Below are positions 19,401 through 26,314 of a DNA stretch of 64,000 nt, piece after piece. The notes beneath the pieces were generated by a model, which was not told the DNA's origin, searched no databases, and saw only the letters and a list, made by a program, of their open reading frames with translations. The stretch's first letter is position 1. Each line of letters starts with the position of its first letter. Position numbers and translations under genes: made by a program. This DNA is from an uncultured Sphingomonadaceae bacterium (GTDB taxonomy: Bacteria > Pseudomonadota > Alphaproteobacteria > Sphingomonadales > Sphingomonadaceae): contig CANMFX010000001.1 of NCBI GenBank assembly GCA_947497315.1, forward strand, positions 1,330,698 through 1,394,697, given 5' to 3'.

Positions 19401-21494
19401 GCTCACATCTGCGGTTGAGGACAGCGTGATCGTCGTTGTGCCATCACCTGCGAATGTCCTAATCCCGATACCCGCACCCGTCACATCATCAACGCTCAGC
19501 GATATAGCGCCCGCGCCCGAATCTCTTGCATATATGCCCTCGGTACCACCGCTGACGCTGCCCGCGCTGCTATCAATCGTGATGCCGCCACCGTTGGTCC
19601 CCGCAATTATGCCGTTAATGCCTGTGCCGTTCACATCCGCGCTCGTCACCGATATCGCACCTGCGCCCATATCTATTGCAAATATGCCAAACGAGGCTCC
19701 GCTAACGGAGCCTGCGCTACTGTCCACCGTGATGCCGCCACTGTTGGACCTCGCATCTATGCCGCCACCACCGAGGCCGGCGACATCGGCGCTGGTCACC
19801 AATAAAGCGCCTGTGCCGAACTCTTGAGCAAATATGCCTCTGCGACCACCACTGACGCTGCCCGCGCTGCTGTCAATCGTGATGCCGCCACCGGAAGCTA
19901 CCACGTTTATGCCATCACCACTGACGCCGGTGACATCGGCACTAGTCACCGATAAAGCGCCTGTGCCGAAATCTGCTGCCACTATGCCGATGCGACCACC
20001 GCTAACGCTGCCTGCGCTGCTGTCAATCGTGATGCCGCCGCCGATGCTCCTTGCAGATATACCATCCGCATTGACACTGGATACACGGCCAATGGCCGCT
20101 GCATCACCAATATTGATCGCGCCGCCAGAGCTGAATGCAATAATGCCAGCACCATTGGCTCCGAAAAATGTGGTGGCGCCAACCGTGATATCACCCATGC
20201 CGGTGCCGGTGATGCCGCCCACTGTGCCGCTGCCTTGAATAGAGATATCGCCTGCGCCGCTATTCGCGAAAATACCATTGCCGCCCGTGCCTGTGATCGT
20301 ATCGACCGCATTAACAGTGATCGCACCGCCAGCCGAGCCAAGATCCAGACCATCGCCCGCCTGACCCGTCACGCTGTCGAGATTATCGACCAGGATATCA
20401 CCGCCCATAGAACGAGTAAAAATACCATCCGTTGCGCCCACCACATCGCCCGACATGCCCTGCACCGTAATCGCACCGCCGGTTGACCGCGCGTCAATGC
20501 CGTATCCAGTCGAACCGGTAACTGTTGCGGTAGAGGCAAGCGTGATGATGGTATCGTCGCTTGTCGCATCGCTATCAATGCCCACACCGCCCATCACCTG
20601 ATCAACAGTTATGCGGAGCGTGCCAGAACCAATATTGGTCGCGGAAATCCCCCGCATCCCTCCTGATACAGCGCCAGCAATGCTATCAATCGTCAGGTCA
20701 CTGCCCAAATTGATAGCATAAATCCCGTCATTTGCCGCGCCATCAACACCGGCCGCGGTGATCGACAGCACACCATATCCTTCATTTCTCGCGAAGATAC
20801 CATCTGTCCCTCCCGACACAGCTCCAGCGCTGCTATCAATAGTCAGCGAATCGGTAGCATTGCTGTTCCGAGCCAAAATACCCCGATCAGTCGTACCGCT
20901 CACATTCCCGCCGGTTGTGATCGACGTTGAACCCGTGGGTGCAAAATTCCCAGCGTAGATGCCACGCAGTTCGCCATTTATGGTGCTGGTCCCACCGCTT
21001 TGAGAAACCGATAAATCGCCGCCAAATTCAAAAATATTAAGCCCACTTACGTTGACGCCAGTGGCATCAACCTCAAATCCATCTTCAATCGTAATGATCG
21101 CATTGAAGCCGGTTATATCCTGCTGCGTCGCGGCAGGAGCGCCATTGTCCTGGCATTCAAAAACTCCGGGAGAAACCTGAATACATGCATCCTGTGCCAG
21201 CGCCGGTCCGCCCGATGCGATCAGCGCTATGGGGGCAACCGTCAGGCCAAGTAGCGCCTTTGCCCATCCCAGACCGCTTGCTACTGATGACGATGGATCG
21301 GCAGCATGTGCGGGGGTGGGAAGCATCTGGGCCCGACCCTGATGCGGGGAATAGCTTGCGGCCTTCCCCTGATATTTGGTCATTCGGCCGCCGCGCACCA
21401 TGCCAAAGCCAAACCAGCTGCACCGGACCTGTTCATTCTCACCGAGAATATCAGTGATTGCTTCACCGTCAGTTTTACGCACAAGATCAGTCAT
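13431..21494 (-). CDS. Giant autotransporter adhesin with beta-helix repeats
   Basis: A 2687-residue type Va autotransporter. The signal region is unusual: a hydrophobic core AKALLGLTVAPIALIA ending GPALA lies near residues 75-100, after a long polar N-terminal extension. The passenger (to about residue 2390) consists of degenerate ~50-residue repeats built around [L/I]TIDSSAGxVSGGxxGI and GALxITTADVTG; more than a dozen exact DSSAG cores occur, a pattern typical of a right-handed beta-helix. The last ~290 residues form the autotransporter barrel, ending in the expected Phe (GVRIKF). Start ATG 21494 has GGGG seven bases upstream; an in-frame TTG at 21524 and internal Met codons are alternatives. 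A divergent regulator gene faces it. Likely an adhesion or aggregation factor; ligand unknown. Confidence 0.9.
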   Translation of the reverse strand: MTDLVRKTDGEAITDILGENEQVRCSWFGFGMVRGGRMTKYQGKAASYSPHQGRAQMLPTPAHAADPSSSVASGLGWAKALLGLTVAPIALIASGGPALAQDACIQVSPGVFECQDNGAPAATQQDITGFNAIITIEDGFEVDATGVNVSGLNIFEFGGDLSVSQSGGTSTINGELRGIYAGNFAPTGSTSITTGGNVSGTTDRGILARNSNATDSLTIDSSAGAVSGGTDGIFARNEGYGVLSITAAGVDGAANDGIYAINLGSDLTIDSIAGAVSGGMRGISATNIGSGTLRITVDQVMGGVGIDSDATSDDTIITLASTATVTGSTGYGIDARSTGGAITVQGMSGDVVGATDGIFTRSMGGDILVDNLDSVTGQAGDGLDLGSAGGAITVNAVDTITGTGGNGIFANSGAGDISIQGSGTVGGITGTGMGDITVGATTFFGANGAGIIAFSSGGAINIGDAAAIGRVSSVNADGISARSIGGGITIDSSAGSVSGGRIGIVAADFGTGALSVTSADVTGVSGDGINVVASGGGITIDSSAGSVSGGRRGIFAQEFGTGALLVTSADVAGLGGGGIDARSNSGGITVDSSAGSVSGASFGIFAIDMGAGAISVTSADVNGTGINGIIAGTNGGGITIDSSAGSVSGGTEGIYARDSGAGAISLSVDDVTGAGIGIRTFAGDGTTTITLSSTADVSGTAAEGILSASTGMMADITVQGSSGNVTGGTDGIAISTMDADIMVDNLDSVTGQAGDGLDLGSAGGAINVNAVDTVLGTGGFGILADSDGGDITITGNGLVGGIEGTVGDGINANAAGGTGGAITITGNGNIGGSDNGIFANTGGGGSITIDSSGALVGGRNNGIFATSNGAGATSITTGNVTSILGDGIFVDNGNYTSDLTIDSSAGSVSGRSTGIRADHDGYGALRITTANVMGLTGDAINANNRVGTDLTINSSAGTVYGYNSGIRTTNSGSGALTITTADVTGGNGGGIDAFNASGTSLSIDSSAGTVSGAGDGVRAVNSGSGALTITTAGANGDGDDGIFAFSFGTDLRVDSSAGAVTGANYGILADNRGFGALAITTADVTGDGDDGIFASNLGTDLAIDSSAGAVTGANYGIFADNRGFGALEITTADVTGTSNEGISAENSGTSLTIDSTLGAVTGGNGGIDARNYGSGDLSITTADVTGGSSIGIVVRNFGADLSIDSSAGIVSAASAGISASHFGAGALTIDAADVIADTNGTGGGTGIFAVATAASMGGLSITSTGMVSGGSTGISADNFGAGALTIDVANVVGDADGNGIGLGIFAINRATSMGDLSISSTGSVSGGSSSDGISANQQGVGALSINVNEVTGDVGIDADATSGATTITLASTAVVTGTSGEGINARSTGGAITVQGSSGDVIGATVGIYLRSMGGDITVDNLDSVTGQMGEGLNLYSAGGDIMVTAVDAITGTGRDGILAVSDGGNISIQGSGLVGDITSINDRGITARANGGDINIGSLATNGAVTGELGIYATTNGLGNIIVDSTGGAVTATLSSGILATNTGSGSTTITTGDVSATTVGAPLIFQSGIAASSTGSDLIIDSSAGTVVASAFGIFADHSGTGEVSITTADVTGQGSYGILVSNAGTDLTIDSSAGSVTGGSDGIRANNFGLGVLSISTADVAGTNQNGVYAANYGTDLIIDSSAGSVSGGIRGIYARQLGTGDLTIAANAVNGSSYGILTRQYGAGAQSINVSGDVIATANAGIFANGSGSSLTITTQGLVSGLNTGIDAVNDGTGALTINANSAIGTNSTGIFARNGRSLGAPSAVGTDLSITTTGTVTGERGIYALNGGTGGLSITTADVTGTSSSAIRATLDSFALGDLIIDTMTGMISGNSNGISAINSGAGAVSLSTGNVTAGGGTGILVTNSTAGADVNIDTSLGAVSAEREGIAAFSEGSGPLTITTRNVSSQSSAGIAATQNTNDADIVIDTTAGAINGSDIGIMARQNTAGDITLDVGVIQGRVGIMSTATTGDTLITLSSTALVTGTSMTGLSASSTSGNITVQGSSGTITGAADGMMLVSTGGDLTVDNIDLIQGNAGDGLELASSGGAITVRDVDAITGIGGNGILADATGGAGGDILITGVGDVMGSLAGIAATVDGAGTVTAGLTGMTFGAVNGFDVSTQGGAVSVNNSGALSGGTFAFIASGANTGPITLTNSGTVAGPVQFVGGDDSFTNSGLFQVRGTSDFGAGADMFENLAGGTVVAEAATSLIGIETFRSAGLITLVGQAASGSLTIDGDFVGVDGTLALDVDFAGTADQLIIGGAASGTTSILINDVSAGAGLGDTITLVDAAGGSLEGAFELATQSLSFTPFVALDLTFDAANNDYLISRRFTSSVAEGAKLAEGAQSLWYRSTDAWAQHRASTRFDAENASPHWLTFYGNVANREDDTMGTGLMLPTANDLDYSQDFFGFQIGYDLASDAGDGFAAGITSGYLSSNIRFASRGNSARFEVFNIGLSASYSSGGFYADGLIKYDMISGNLNDPRAGGFRGEADGDALGIHAQVGYRFGNDGFFIEPQVSLDYQETSLDDIVIEDIRFDFGNIDGLRGIAGLRLGGKSQRTNGTGIGYYLGASVVHEFEGGAPVSFSFGPDAIALTNNEIGTYGRIETGMTLFGNGPLSGFIEAQADVSEGYMSYGGQAGVRIKF
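18086..18420 (-). repeat. Near-identical 150-bp tandem units in the autotransporter passenger
   Basis: Two successive units, beginning near 18177 and 18327 and sharing long exact stretches with the unit before them, repeat every ~150 bases (50 codons). The encoded blocks both read AVTGANYGI...ADNRGFGAL. Identity here is much higher than between other passenger repeats, so the duplication is recent. Confidence 0.75.
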
Positions 21495-21710
21495 ATTGCC
21501 CCATAAGACCCCGCCGGGTCGCAATTTAAATCTGCCTGTGGATATGTGTGGAGCCGCTTTGCCTCAAGCTTGCCCCCAAAAAACCCCGTTTTGATCTTTC
21601 CCCTATGAGTTACACCCGGTATTAGTTCGTTTACGCAGGGAGAATATGAGAGTTTGGCCTTTCGACAGCCGATGTCATAACCAACCGAATTGCTTCAGGG
21701 GGAAAGCCGC
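21495..21710. promoter_or_regulatory. Divergent promoter region of autotransporter and wHTH-TPR regulator
   Basis: About 216 bases separate the two divergent starts. The region is moderately AT-rich. I see no unambiguous -35/-10 pair or strong palindrome. By position it should hold both promoters and, if the regulator controls its neighbour, its binding site. Confidence 0.4.
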
Positions 21711-23282
21711 TTGATCTATAAATTTAGTGTGTTCGCCTATGATAGCGACCGGTTTGAACTGACCGACACGAGCGGCGAGGAAGTCCCCCTGCAGCCGATG
21801 ACGAAGGAACTTCTATACCTGTTCCTTCAAGCGGGCGTGGGGCAGCTACTGACCAAGGGCAAAATCATTGAGCAGCTATGGCAAGGTCGGCAGGTTTCAA
21901 ACGCTGCACTGCTCAGCCAGATCAAGACTTTACGTGCGGCGCTGAACGATACGGAAAAACCTCGCCAGATCATCGCCACCGTCCATGCCAAGGGTTGGCG
22001 GCTCATCCCTGAGGTGGAAATGGTGCGCAAACACTCGGTGGCTGCAACGCCTGTTGCTGATGTGGAAGCACCCAGCTCCGAGCTAGTTGGCGAGAAGCCA
22101 TCGATTGCCGTGCTACCGTTCAGAATCATCGGCGACGCGCGCTCGCCCAACGCATCCTTTGCCGAAGCCTTGCCAGATGATATCATTTCCGCGTTGGCGC
22201 GACTGCATATGCTGCGCGTGATTGCACGCGGCACCAGCTTCCAGTTTGGCAACGGCAATATCGCCCCGTCAAAGCTGCGCACGGCGCTGGGCGTCGATTA
22301 TTGCGTCAGCGGCGCGATCGAGCTGGGCGGAGATAATCTTGTCGTTCTGATCGAACTCGCGGATACACGTGATGACAGTGTCGTCTGGTCTGAACGGTTT
22401 GAATTTGATCCGCGTGCTGTCCACGAAATCAGGGAGCATGCAGTCGGGCGTGTGGTGCATGAGGTTGAACGGCAAATCCCGCGCAATGAAGCAGAACGAT
22501 TACGGATTTCAGCGTCAAAGGATCTGACCGCGTGGCAGGCCTTCCACATGGGGTCATCGCTGATTTACCGCCGAGGGATAAGCAATATCGAGCGCGCGCA
22601 GGCTTATTTTACTCGCGCTGTATCCATCGATCCGGATTTCGCTCGGGCACATGCCGCATTGTCCCACACTTATTGGTGGCTGCTGCTCCAGCGGACATTG
22701 CATGATCCGGGCGATGCGCCGCAGTTAATGCGCCAGTCGGCTGAGGCAGCAGTCGATGCCGATCCGGATGACCCGTCGGCAAACTTGGCGATGGGCAAGG
22801 CACTATCGCTCGGCACCCAGCCCGACCAGGCACCGGAATGGCTGGAACGCGCGATTGATCTTTCACCCAGCTATGCAATGGGCCACACGCAGGTAGCGGC
22901 CTATCACGCCTTTGCCGGGCCCTATGAGGACGCGATGGAGCATGGCGCGTTGGCGCTGAAGCTGAGCCCGCGTGATCCGATGCGTTACAGCACATATGCC
23001 GCGCACGCGATTGCGCAATTCAATCTCGGCGATATTCAAGCAGCGGCAGAGTGGGGGCGCCGCGCACAAAGCGTACCACATGAAGACTTGATGATAATGG
23101 TCACCGCGCTTTGCGCAGTATTTTTGGCCGGAGACAAGCAGGAAGCAGCACAGATCGCTGGCAAGATTCGCAGTGTCTTTCCGACCGTCACCATCTCCGG
23201 GATTGAACGCTCAAACCCTGCCATGGGCGATCAGGTGCGCCCGGTCGTCCAGGCAATCCTTAGCGCAAATGGATTTCACTAG
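21711..23282 (+). CDS. Winged-helix regulator with TolB-like and TPR domains
   Basis: A 523-residue cytoplasmic protein. Residues ~1-100 match the OmpR/CadC-type winged helix (LTKGKIIEQLWQGRQVSNAALLSQIKTLR... HAKGWRLI). Residues ~125-270 resemble the TolB-like N-terminal domain seen in CadC-type and adenylate-cyclase-associated proteins (PSIAVLPFRIIGD, ALPDDIISALARL, VDYCVSGAIE). The remainder is a TPR array. No membrane helix separates DNA-binding and sensor parts, unlike CadC. I chose TTG 21711, with AGGGGG eight bases upstream; an in-frame TTG at 21690 is weaker. The divergent autotransporter is the likely target, by inference from position only. Confidence 0.82.
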   Translation: MIYKFSVFAYDSDRFELTDTSGEEVPLQPMTKELLYLFLQAGVGQLLTKGKIIEQLWQGRQVSNAALLSQIKTLRAALNDTEKPRQIIATVHAKGWRLIPEVEMVRKHSVAATPVADVEAPSSELVGEKPSIAVLPFRIIGDARSPNASFAEALPDDIISALARLHMLRVIARGTSFQFGNGNIAPSKLRTALGVDYCVSGAIELGGDNLVVLIELADTRDDSVVWSERFEFDPRAVHEIREHAVGRVVHEVERQIPRNEAERLRISASKDLTAWQAFHMGSSLIYRRGISNIERAQAYFTRAVSIDPDFARAHAALSHTYWWLLLQRTLHDPGDAPQLMRQSAEAAVDADPDDPSANLAMGKALSLGTQPDQAPEWLERAIDLSPSYAMGHTQVAAYHAFAGPYEDAMEHGALALKLSPRDPMRYSTYAAHAIAQFNLGDIQAAAEWGRRAQSVPHEDLMIMVTALCAVFLAGDKQEAAQIAGKIRSVFPTVTISGIERSNPAMGDQVRPVVQAILSANGFH

Positions 23283-23334
23283 GCCGTCTTAGTGACCTAT
23301 GCGTTCACCATTGCGGGCAATCGATCAGGTCAGC

Positions 23335-24429
23335 CTACTGCTCGATAGTGATAAGTGTCCCGGCATCGGTCGAGCTTGGTGAGACGGTCATCGGGCAGCT
23401 GAACCCTTCGATCAACTCAACATCATACAGCTCGCCAATATCACCATCAATCCGGAACCAATCGACGCAGGTGCCCGATTGCAGATCAATCACCTGAACC
23501 CCGCACCACGGCTCGCTATCGGCATCTTTCAAGCGTTGATCGAGCTCAAGCCCCTCAAACCTTTGATAGCGCGGCCGCGACAGGCCGACAAACGCCAACC
23601 CTCCATGGAACGAGAGACCTCGCAAAAAGCCAGGACAGAAGGTCAGCGGTTTGAACGTGCCCATCTTAGTTTTACCATTTGGCAGCTCGACATGGCCCAG
23701 TTCGCCCGTGCCCGAATTCAACACCCACAGTTTGCCATCATGCCAGCGCGGCGAGTGCGGCATGGATAGTCCTTCGCAGATAACAGTCTTCTTCTCAACA
23801 TCGATCACCACGCCGCCATCGCCGCGGCGATCGCGCCAGCCATCGATTGTGTCGGACTTAGAAACGGCGGTGACATAGGCGGGCTTGCCATCGCGCATCG
23901 CCAGACCGTTTAAGTGGCAGCGATCCTCATCCACAATGTCGCTGATGAAAGGTGGTCGCCAAACGGGTTTGAATGAATGTCGCTGCGAGACGGTGGCCAA
24001 GCAATTGTAGCGCGTGTTGACGAACACCAGCTTGCCATCCTTCTGCACGCCGACATCATGCGCATCGAGCTGACCAGTGGTGTAGATGGTGCGCGGCATG
24101 AAGCAGGCGTCATAGGTCTGATTGATCCGCTGGTCCGCATCCAGCACATTTTCCAGCCGCATCACCTGCGCGCCCGCTGTCAGCACCAGGCGCCCCGGCC
24201 CATCTGCACATAGTCCCATCGGCTTAGGCATGCCCGACTGGTGCAGCTGCGGATTGCCTTGAGACCCGCTGCCCAGCATGTAGAGAAAGCCGGACTGATA
24301 AGAAGTGAAAGCGAGTGCGGCCTTGAGCTCAGCCAGCCGCGCAATAATCCCGCCTGACAGCGAGTAGGAAACCTTGGGCGGTGCCGCACCAACCTGGCTT
24401 GCTGCGACCTGTTGTCCTTGGCCCGTCAT
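23335..24429 (-). CDS. DUF4915 / TIGR03032 family protein
   Basis: A 364-residue protein of the TIGR03032 (DUF4915) family, whose biochemical role is unknown. Recognisable blocks are DAHDVGVQKDGKLVFVNTRYNCLA, HLNGLAMRDGKPAYVTA, and LSMPHSPRWHDGKLWVLNSGTGEL. These repeated Asp/Gly-rich strands suggest a beta-propeller. No signal peptide is evident. It ends 52 bases from the convergent regulator stop. The fixed surroundings (autotransporter, regulator) suggest a role in the same surface-adhesion process, but this is only inferred. Confidence 0.8.
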   Translation of the reverse strand: MTGQGQQVAASQVGAAPPKVSYSLSGGIIARLAELKAALAFTSYQSGFLYMLGSGSQGNPQLHQSGMPKPMGLCADGPGRLVLTAGAQVMRLENVLDADQRINQTYDACFMPRTIYTTGQLDAHDVGVQKDGKLVFVNTRYNCLATVSQRHSFKPVWRPPFISDIVDEDRCHLNGLAMRDGKPAYVTAVSKSDTIDGWRDRRGDGGVVIDVEKKTVICEGLSMPHSPRWHDGKLWVLNSGTGELGHVELPNGKTKMGTFKPLTFCPGFLRGLSFHGGLAFVGLSRPRYQRFEGLELDQRLKDADSEPWCGVQVIDLQSGTCVDWFRIDGDIGELYDVELIEGFSCPMTVSPSSTDAGTLITIEQ

Positions 24430-24742
24430 TCAATTCCGCCCTGTATATATAGTGGTCAATTGGTAGTCTCAGCGATAACTGGCCGATAAATTTAGTGCTG
24501 TAAAGACTGGCTGTGTTGGCGTTCAAAATACCGGTTCCATAAAACCGCCCCATTTCGAAGAGTGCACGAGCACGACTGCGTTGCTGGCGATCGAGAAGGA
24601 ACCGGATTGCCAAATCTGCTTCTGGTTGAAGGGATGTTGGGGCCGATCTTGGCGACGCAGTTCCATGGCACGCGGTTTTCAGCTGCAGGATCAAGTTGTG
24701 AATATGTCATCTTCATTCTTGGAGGCCGGAATGTCCGCGGAG

Positions 24743-24806
24743 AATGTCGGCTTTCGAGAACCAAAATATTGGGAGTTAATGTCTTGGATTGGGGCACAAA
24801 GCCGAC
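24743..24806. repeat. Hairpin repeat copy 1
   Basis: GTCGGCTTT (24747-24755) and AAAGCCGAC (24798-24806) are perfect nine-base inverted arms. The left arm lies in AATGTCGGCTTTCGAGA, which differs at two positions from the 17-base core found at 24867 and 59270. Confidence 0.65.
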
Positions 24807-24856
24807 TTCAGGGAACGGTTGATAATTACTCTTATGTTGAAAGGGTGGGCGCTGGG

Positions 24857-24883
24857 GTCGGCTTTGTCCCGAAAGCGGACATT
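24857..24883. repeat. Hairpin repeat copy 2
   Basis: GTCGGCTTT-gtcccg-AAAGCGGAC is a short imperfect hairpin. Read on the minus strand, 24883-24867 is AATGTCCGCTTTCGGGA, identical over 17 bases to 59270-59286. Confidence 0.7.
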
Positions 24884-25185
24884 CGTTTTGAAAACACTTT
24901 TTACCTGTTTGAGACTGAGGTACGATTTCGTACTCACAATCTTTACCAAATCGGTCTCGGCAGTTGAACCACTGTTTTGAGTGCGGCTAACTCATTTCTG
25001 ATATCAAAGATCGGGTCACTTTCCAAATAAGAATCATCTTTCAGAATCATGGATGTGGCCAGAATCTGATACTTATGAGCCTTTGCGTTGACGTTAACAT
25101 GTCAGGATGCATGACTCGAGACTGATGCTCCGCGATTCTTCCGTAGGCTGGCTCGTCCCTAGATTATGGATCATCACTCGGTGGC

Positions 25186-25584
25186 TCAAAGGATTTTGGC
25201 AAAGCCAGCGGTGCCAGCAGTTGGACGGCTTCCTTTTTCATAAGATGTTTCAGGTGTCGCAGCTTCCAAAAGTTTCTGCTTGTCCGGTTCGTCTTTCAGT
25301 ATTGCAGTCAGAGTTCTGACGCACAAGCGCGCGGTGTCATCGGCCAGTTCATACCAGATTTGCTTTCCATCCCGGCGCGTTTTTACAATTTCAGCGCGCC
25401 GGAGCGCCGCCAATTGCTGACTCAACGCCGGTTGTCCGATGCCCGTTGCATCGTCGATGTCACTGACCGTGCTCTCTCCGCCTGCAAGAAATGACAGGAT
25501 CATCAATCGCTGGGGCTGCGCATAGACTTTCAATTTCTCGCTTGCGCGATCGGCTAGTTCTCGACTTTCGAAGAGGGCGGTCAT
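25186..25584 (-). CDS. ArsR/SmtB-family repressor of the sulfide module
   Basis: A 132-residue winged-helix protein related by sequence and context to the BigR/SqrR persulfide sensors. The recognition region is GQPALSQQLAALRRAEIVKTRRDGKQIWYEL. BigR and SqrR sense persulfide with two cysteines; here only one Cys is present (Cys88), and the position where the first sensor cysteine would be expected is Ser31. Either sensing differs or the effector does. Its ATG overlaps the stop of the peroxiredoxin gene (ATGA), so it is translated in a two-gene operon and probably autoregulated through the palindrome at 26275-26291. Confidence 0.85.
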   Translation of the reverse strand: MTALFESRELADRASEKLKVYAQPQRLMILSFLAGGESTVSDIDDATGIGQPALSQQLAALRRAEIVKTRRDGKQIWYELADDTARLCVRTLTAILKDEPDKQKLLEAATPETSYEKGSRPTAGTAGFAKIL

Positions 25585-26213
25585 TTCGGTGTCACCTTCC
25601 TGCAGAACCAGTCTTCACCATCGTCAATATCCGTAATCGAGGCCGGCGGCACGGCAAGAAGATCATCGCCAGGCTGCCAGCCTTCGGGGGTAAGAGCTTT
25701 CCCGTCTGCAACCGTTTGCAAAGCGGTGAGCAGGCGGATCATTTCATCGACCGATCGCCCGACATTATAAGGATAGCAGGTTGTCGCCCGAATAATCCCT
25801 TCCGGATCAATAAAATAGCTGGTCCGCATGGCGGTGGAGTCGGTTGCGTTCTCGTCAATCATCCCAAAGGCTTTGCCGACAGCCATGCTGGGGTCTTCAA
25901 CAATCGGAAAGGATATTTCCGCCCCGTATTGTTCCTGAATGACGCGAACCCAAGCGAGATGCGAGTATAGACTGTCAACCGATAGACCAACCAGAGCGCA
26001 ATCCAGTTTTTCAAAGGCGTCGGCCTTGCGCGCGAGCGCAACAAATTCGGTTGTACATACGGGCGTAAAATCAGCCGGATGGGAGAAGAAAATCAACCAG
26101 CGACCACGATAATCGGACAGCTTGATCGGGCCATGTGTGGTGCGTGCCTCAAAGTCCGGTATCTTATCGCCAACGCGCAGCATTGCTGGGTTATTTGATT
26201 GTTCTTCTGTCAT
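25581..26213 (-). CDS. Peroxiredoxin, Prx6 (1-Cys) type
   Basis: A 210-residue thiol peroxidase. The peroxidatic Cys53 is in DFTPVCTTE; downstream blocks VGLSVDSLYSHLAW and SFPIVEDPSMAVGKAFGM are those of the Prx6 group, as is the C-terminal arm ending DGEDWFCRK. I chose ATG 26213, with AGAGGAAG upstream; a GTG 18 bases earlier is possible. Placement with a persulfide module suggests it removes peroxides or persulfides formed during sulfide oxidation. Confidence 0.92.
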   Translation of the reverse strand: MTEEQSNNPAMLRVGDKIPDFEARTTHGPIKLSDYRGRWLIFFSHPADFTPVCTTEFVALARKADAFEKLDCALVGLSVDSLYSHLAWVRVIQEQYGAEISFPIVEDPSMAVGKAFGMIDENATDSTAMRTSYFIDPEGIIRATTCYPYNVGRSVDEMIRLLTALQTVADGKALTPEGWQPGDDLLAVPPASITDIDDGEDWFCRKVTPK

Positions 26214-26252
26214 CAAGTCTTCCTCTGGCACCCGTTTGGCATTGCGGTCCTA

Positions 26253-26281
26253 TTGACGCAACACGTATAGTGTATTACATG
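26253..26281 (+). promoter_or_regulatory. Promoter of the persulfide dioxygenase-SQR operon
   Basis: TTGACG (26253-26258), 17 bases, then TACATG (26276-26281). The -10 lies inside the palindrome TTACAT-N5-ATGTAA, so a bound repressor would block RNA polymerase. Confidence 0.5.
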
Positions 26282-26291
26282 ATTTATGTAA
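26275..26291. promoter_or_regulatory. Palindromic operator TTACAT-N5-ATGTAA
   Basis: A perfect six-base inverted repeat in the 101-base divergent region between peroxiredoxin-arsR and the dioxygenase operon. It is AT-rich, as are BigR/SqrR operators, and overlaps the forward -10 and a possible -35 of the reverse promoter. It is the obvious binding site for the ArsR protein encoded at 25186-25584. Confidence 0.65.
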
Positions 26292-26314
26292 ATATGAATA
26301 TAAGAGGATATCCC

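Larger units (their letters stand above)
24430..25185. other. 756-base non-coding region with hairpin repeats
   Basis: Reading frames here are short, overlapping and unlike any family I know, so I call no gene. The region contains two members of a dispersed hairpin repeat (24743-24806 and 24857-24883) and otherwise looks like degenerate intergenic sequence. It may be the remains of a deleted gene or a mobile-element scar between the adhesin locus and the sulfide module. Confidence 0.6.

Noticed and set aside
14148..20486. Many long open frames on the plus strand inside 13.4-21.5 kb
   Set aside because: They are complementary-strand shadows of the repetitive autotransporter gene; their products are low-complexity and lack ribosome sites.
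24581..24967. A 128-codon frame in the 24.4-25.2 kb gap
   Set aside because: No recognisable domain, overlaps hairpin repeats and other short frames, no ribosome site; more likely chance.
25491..25970. A 159-codon plus-strand frame across arsR and peroxiredoxin genes
   Set aside because: Antisense to two well-supported genes and without family similarity.
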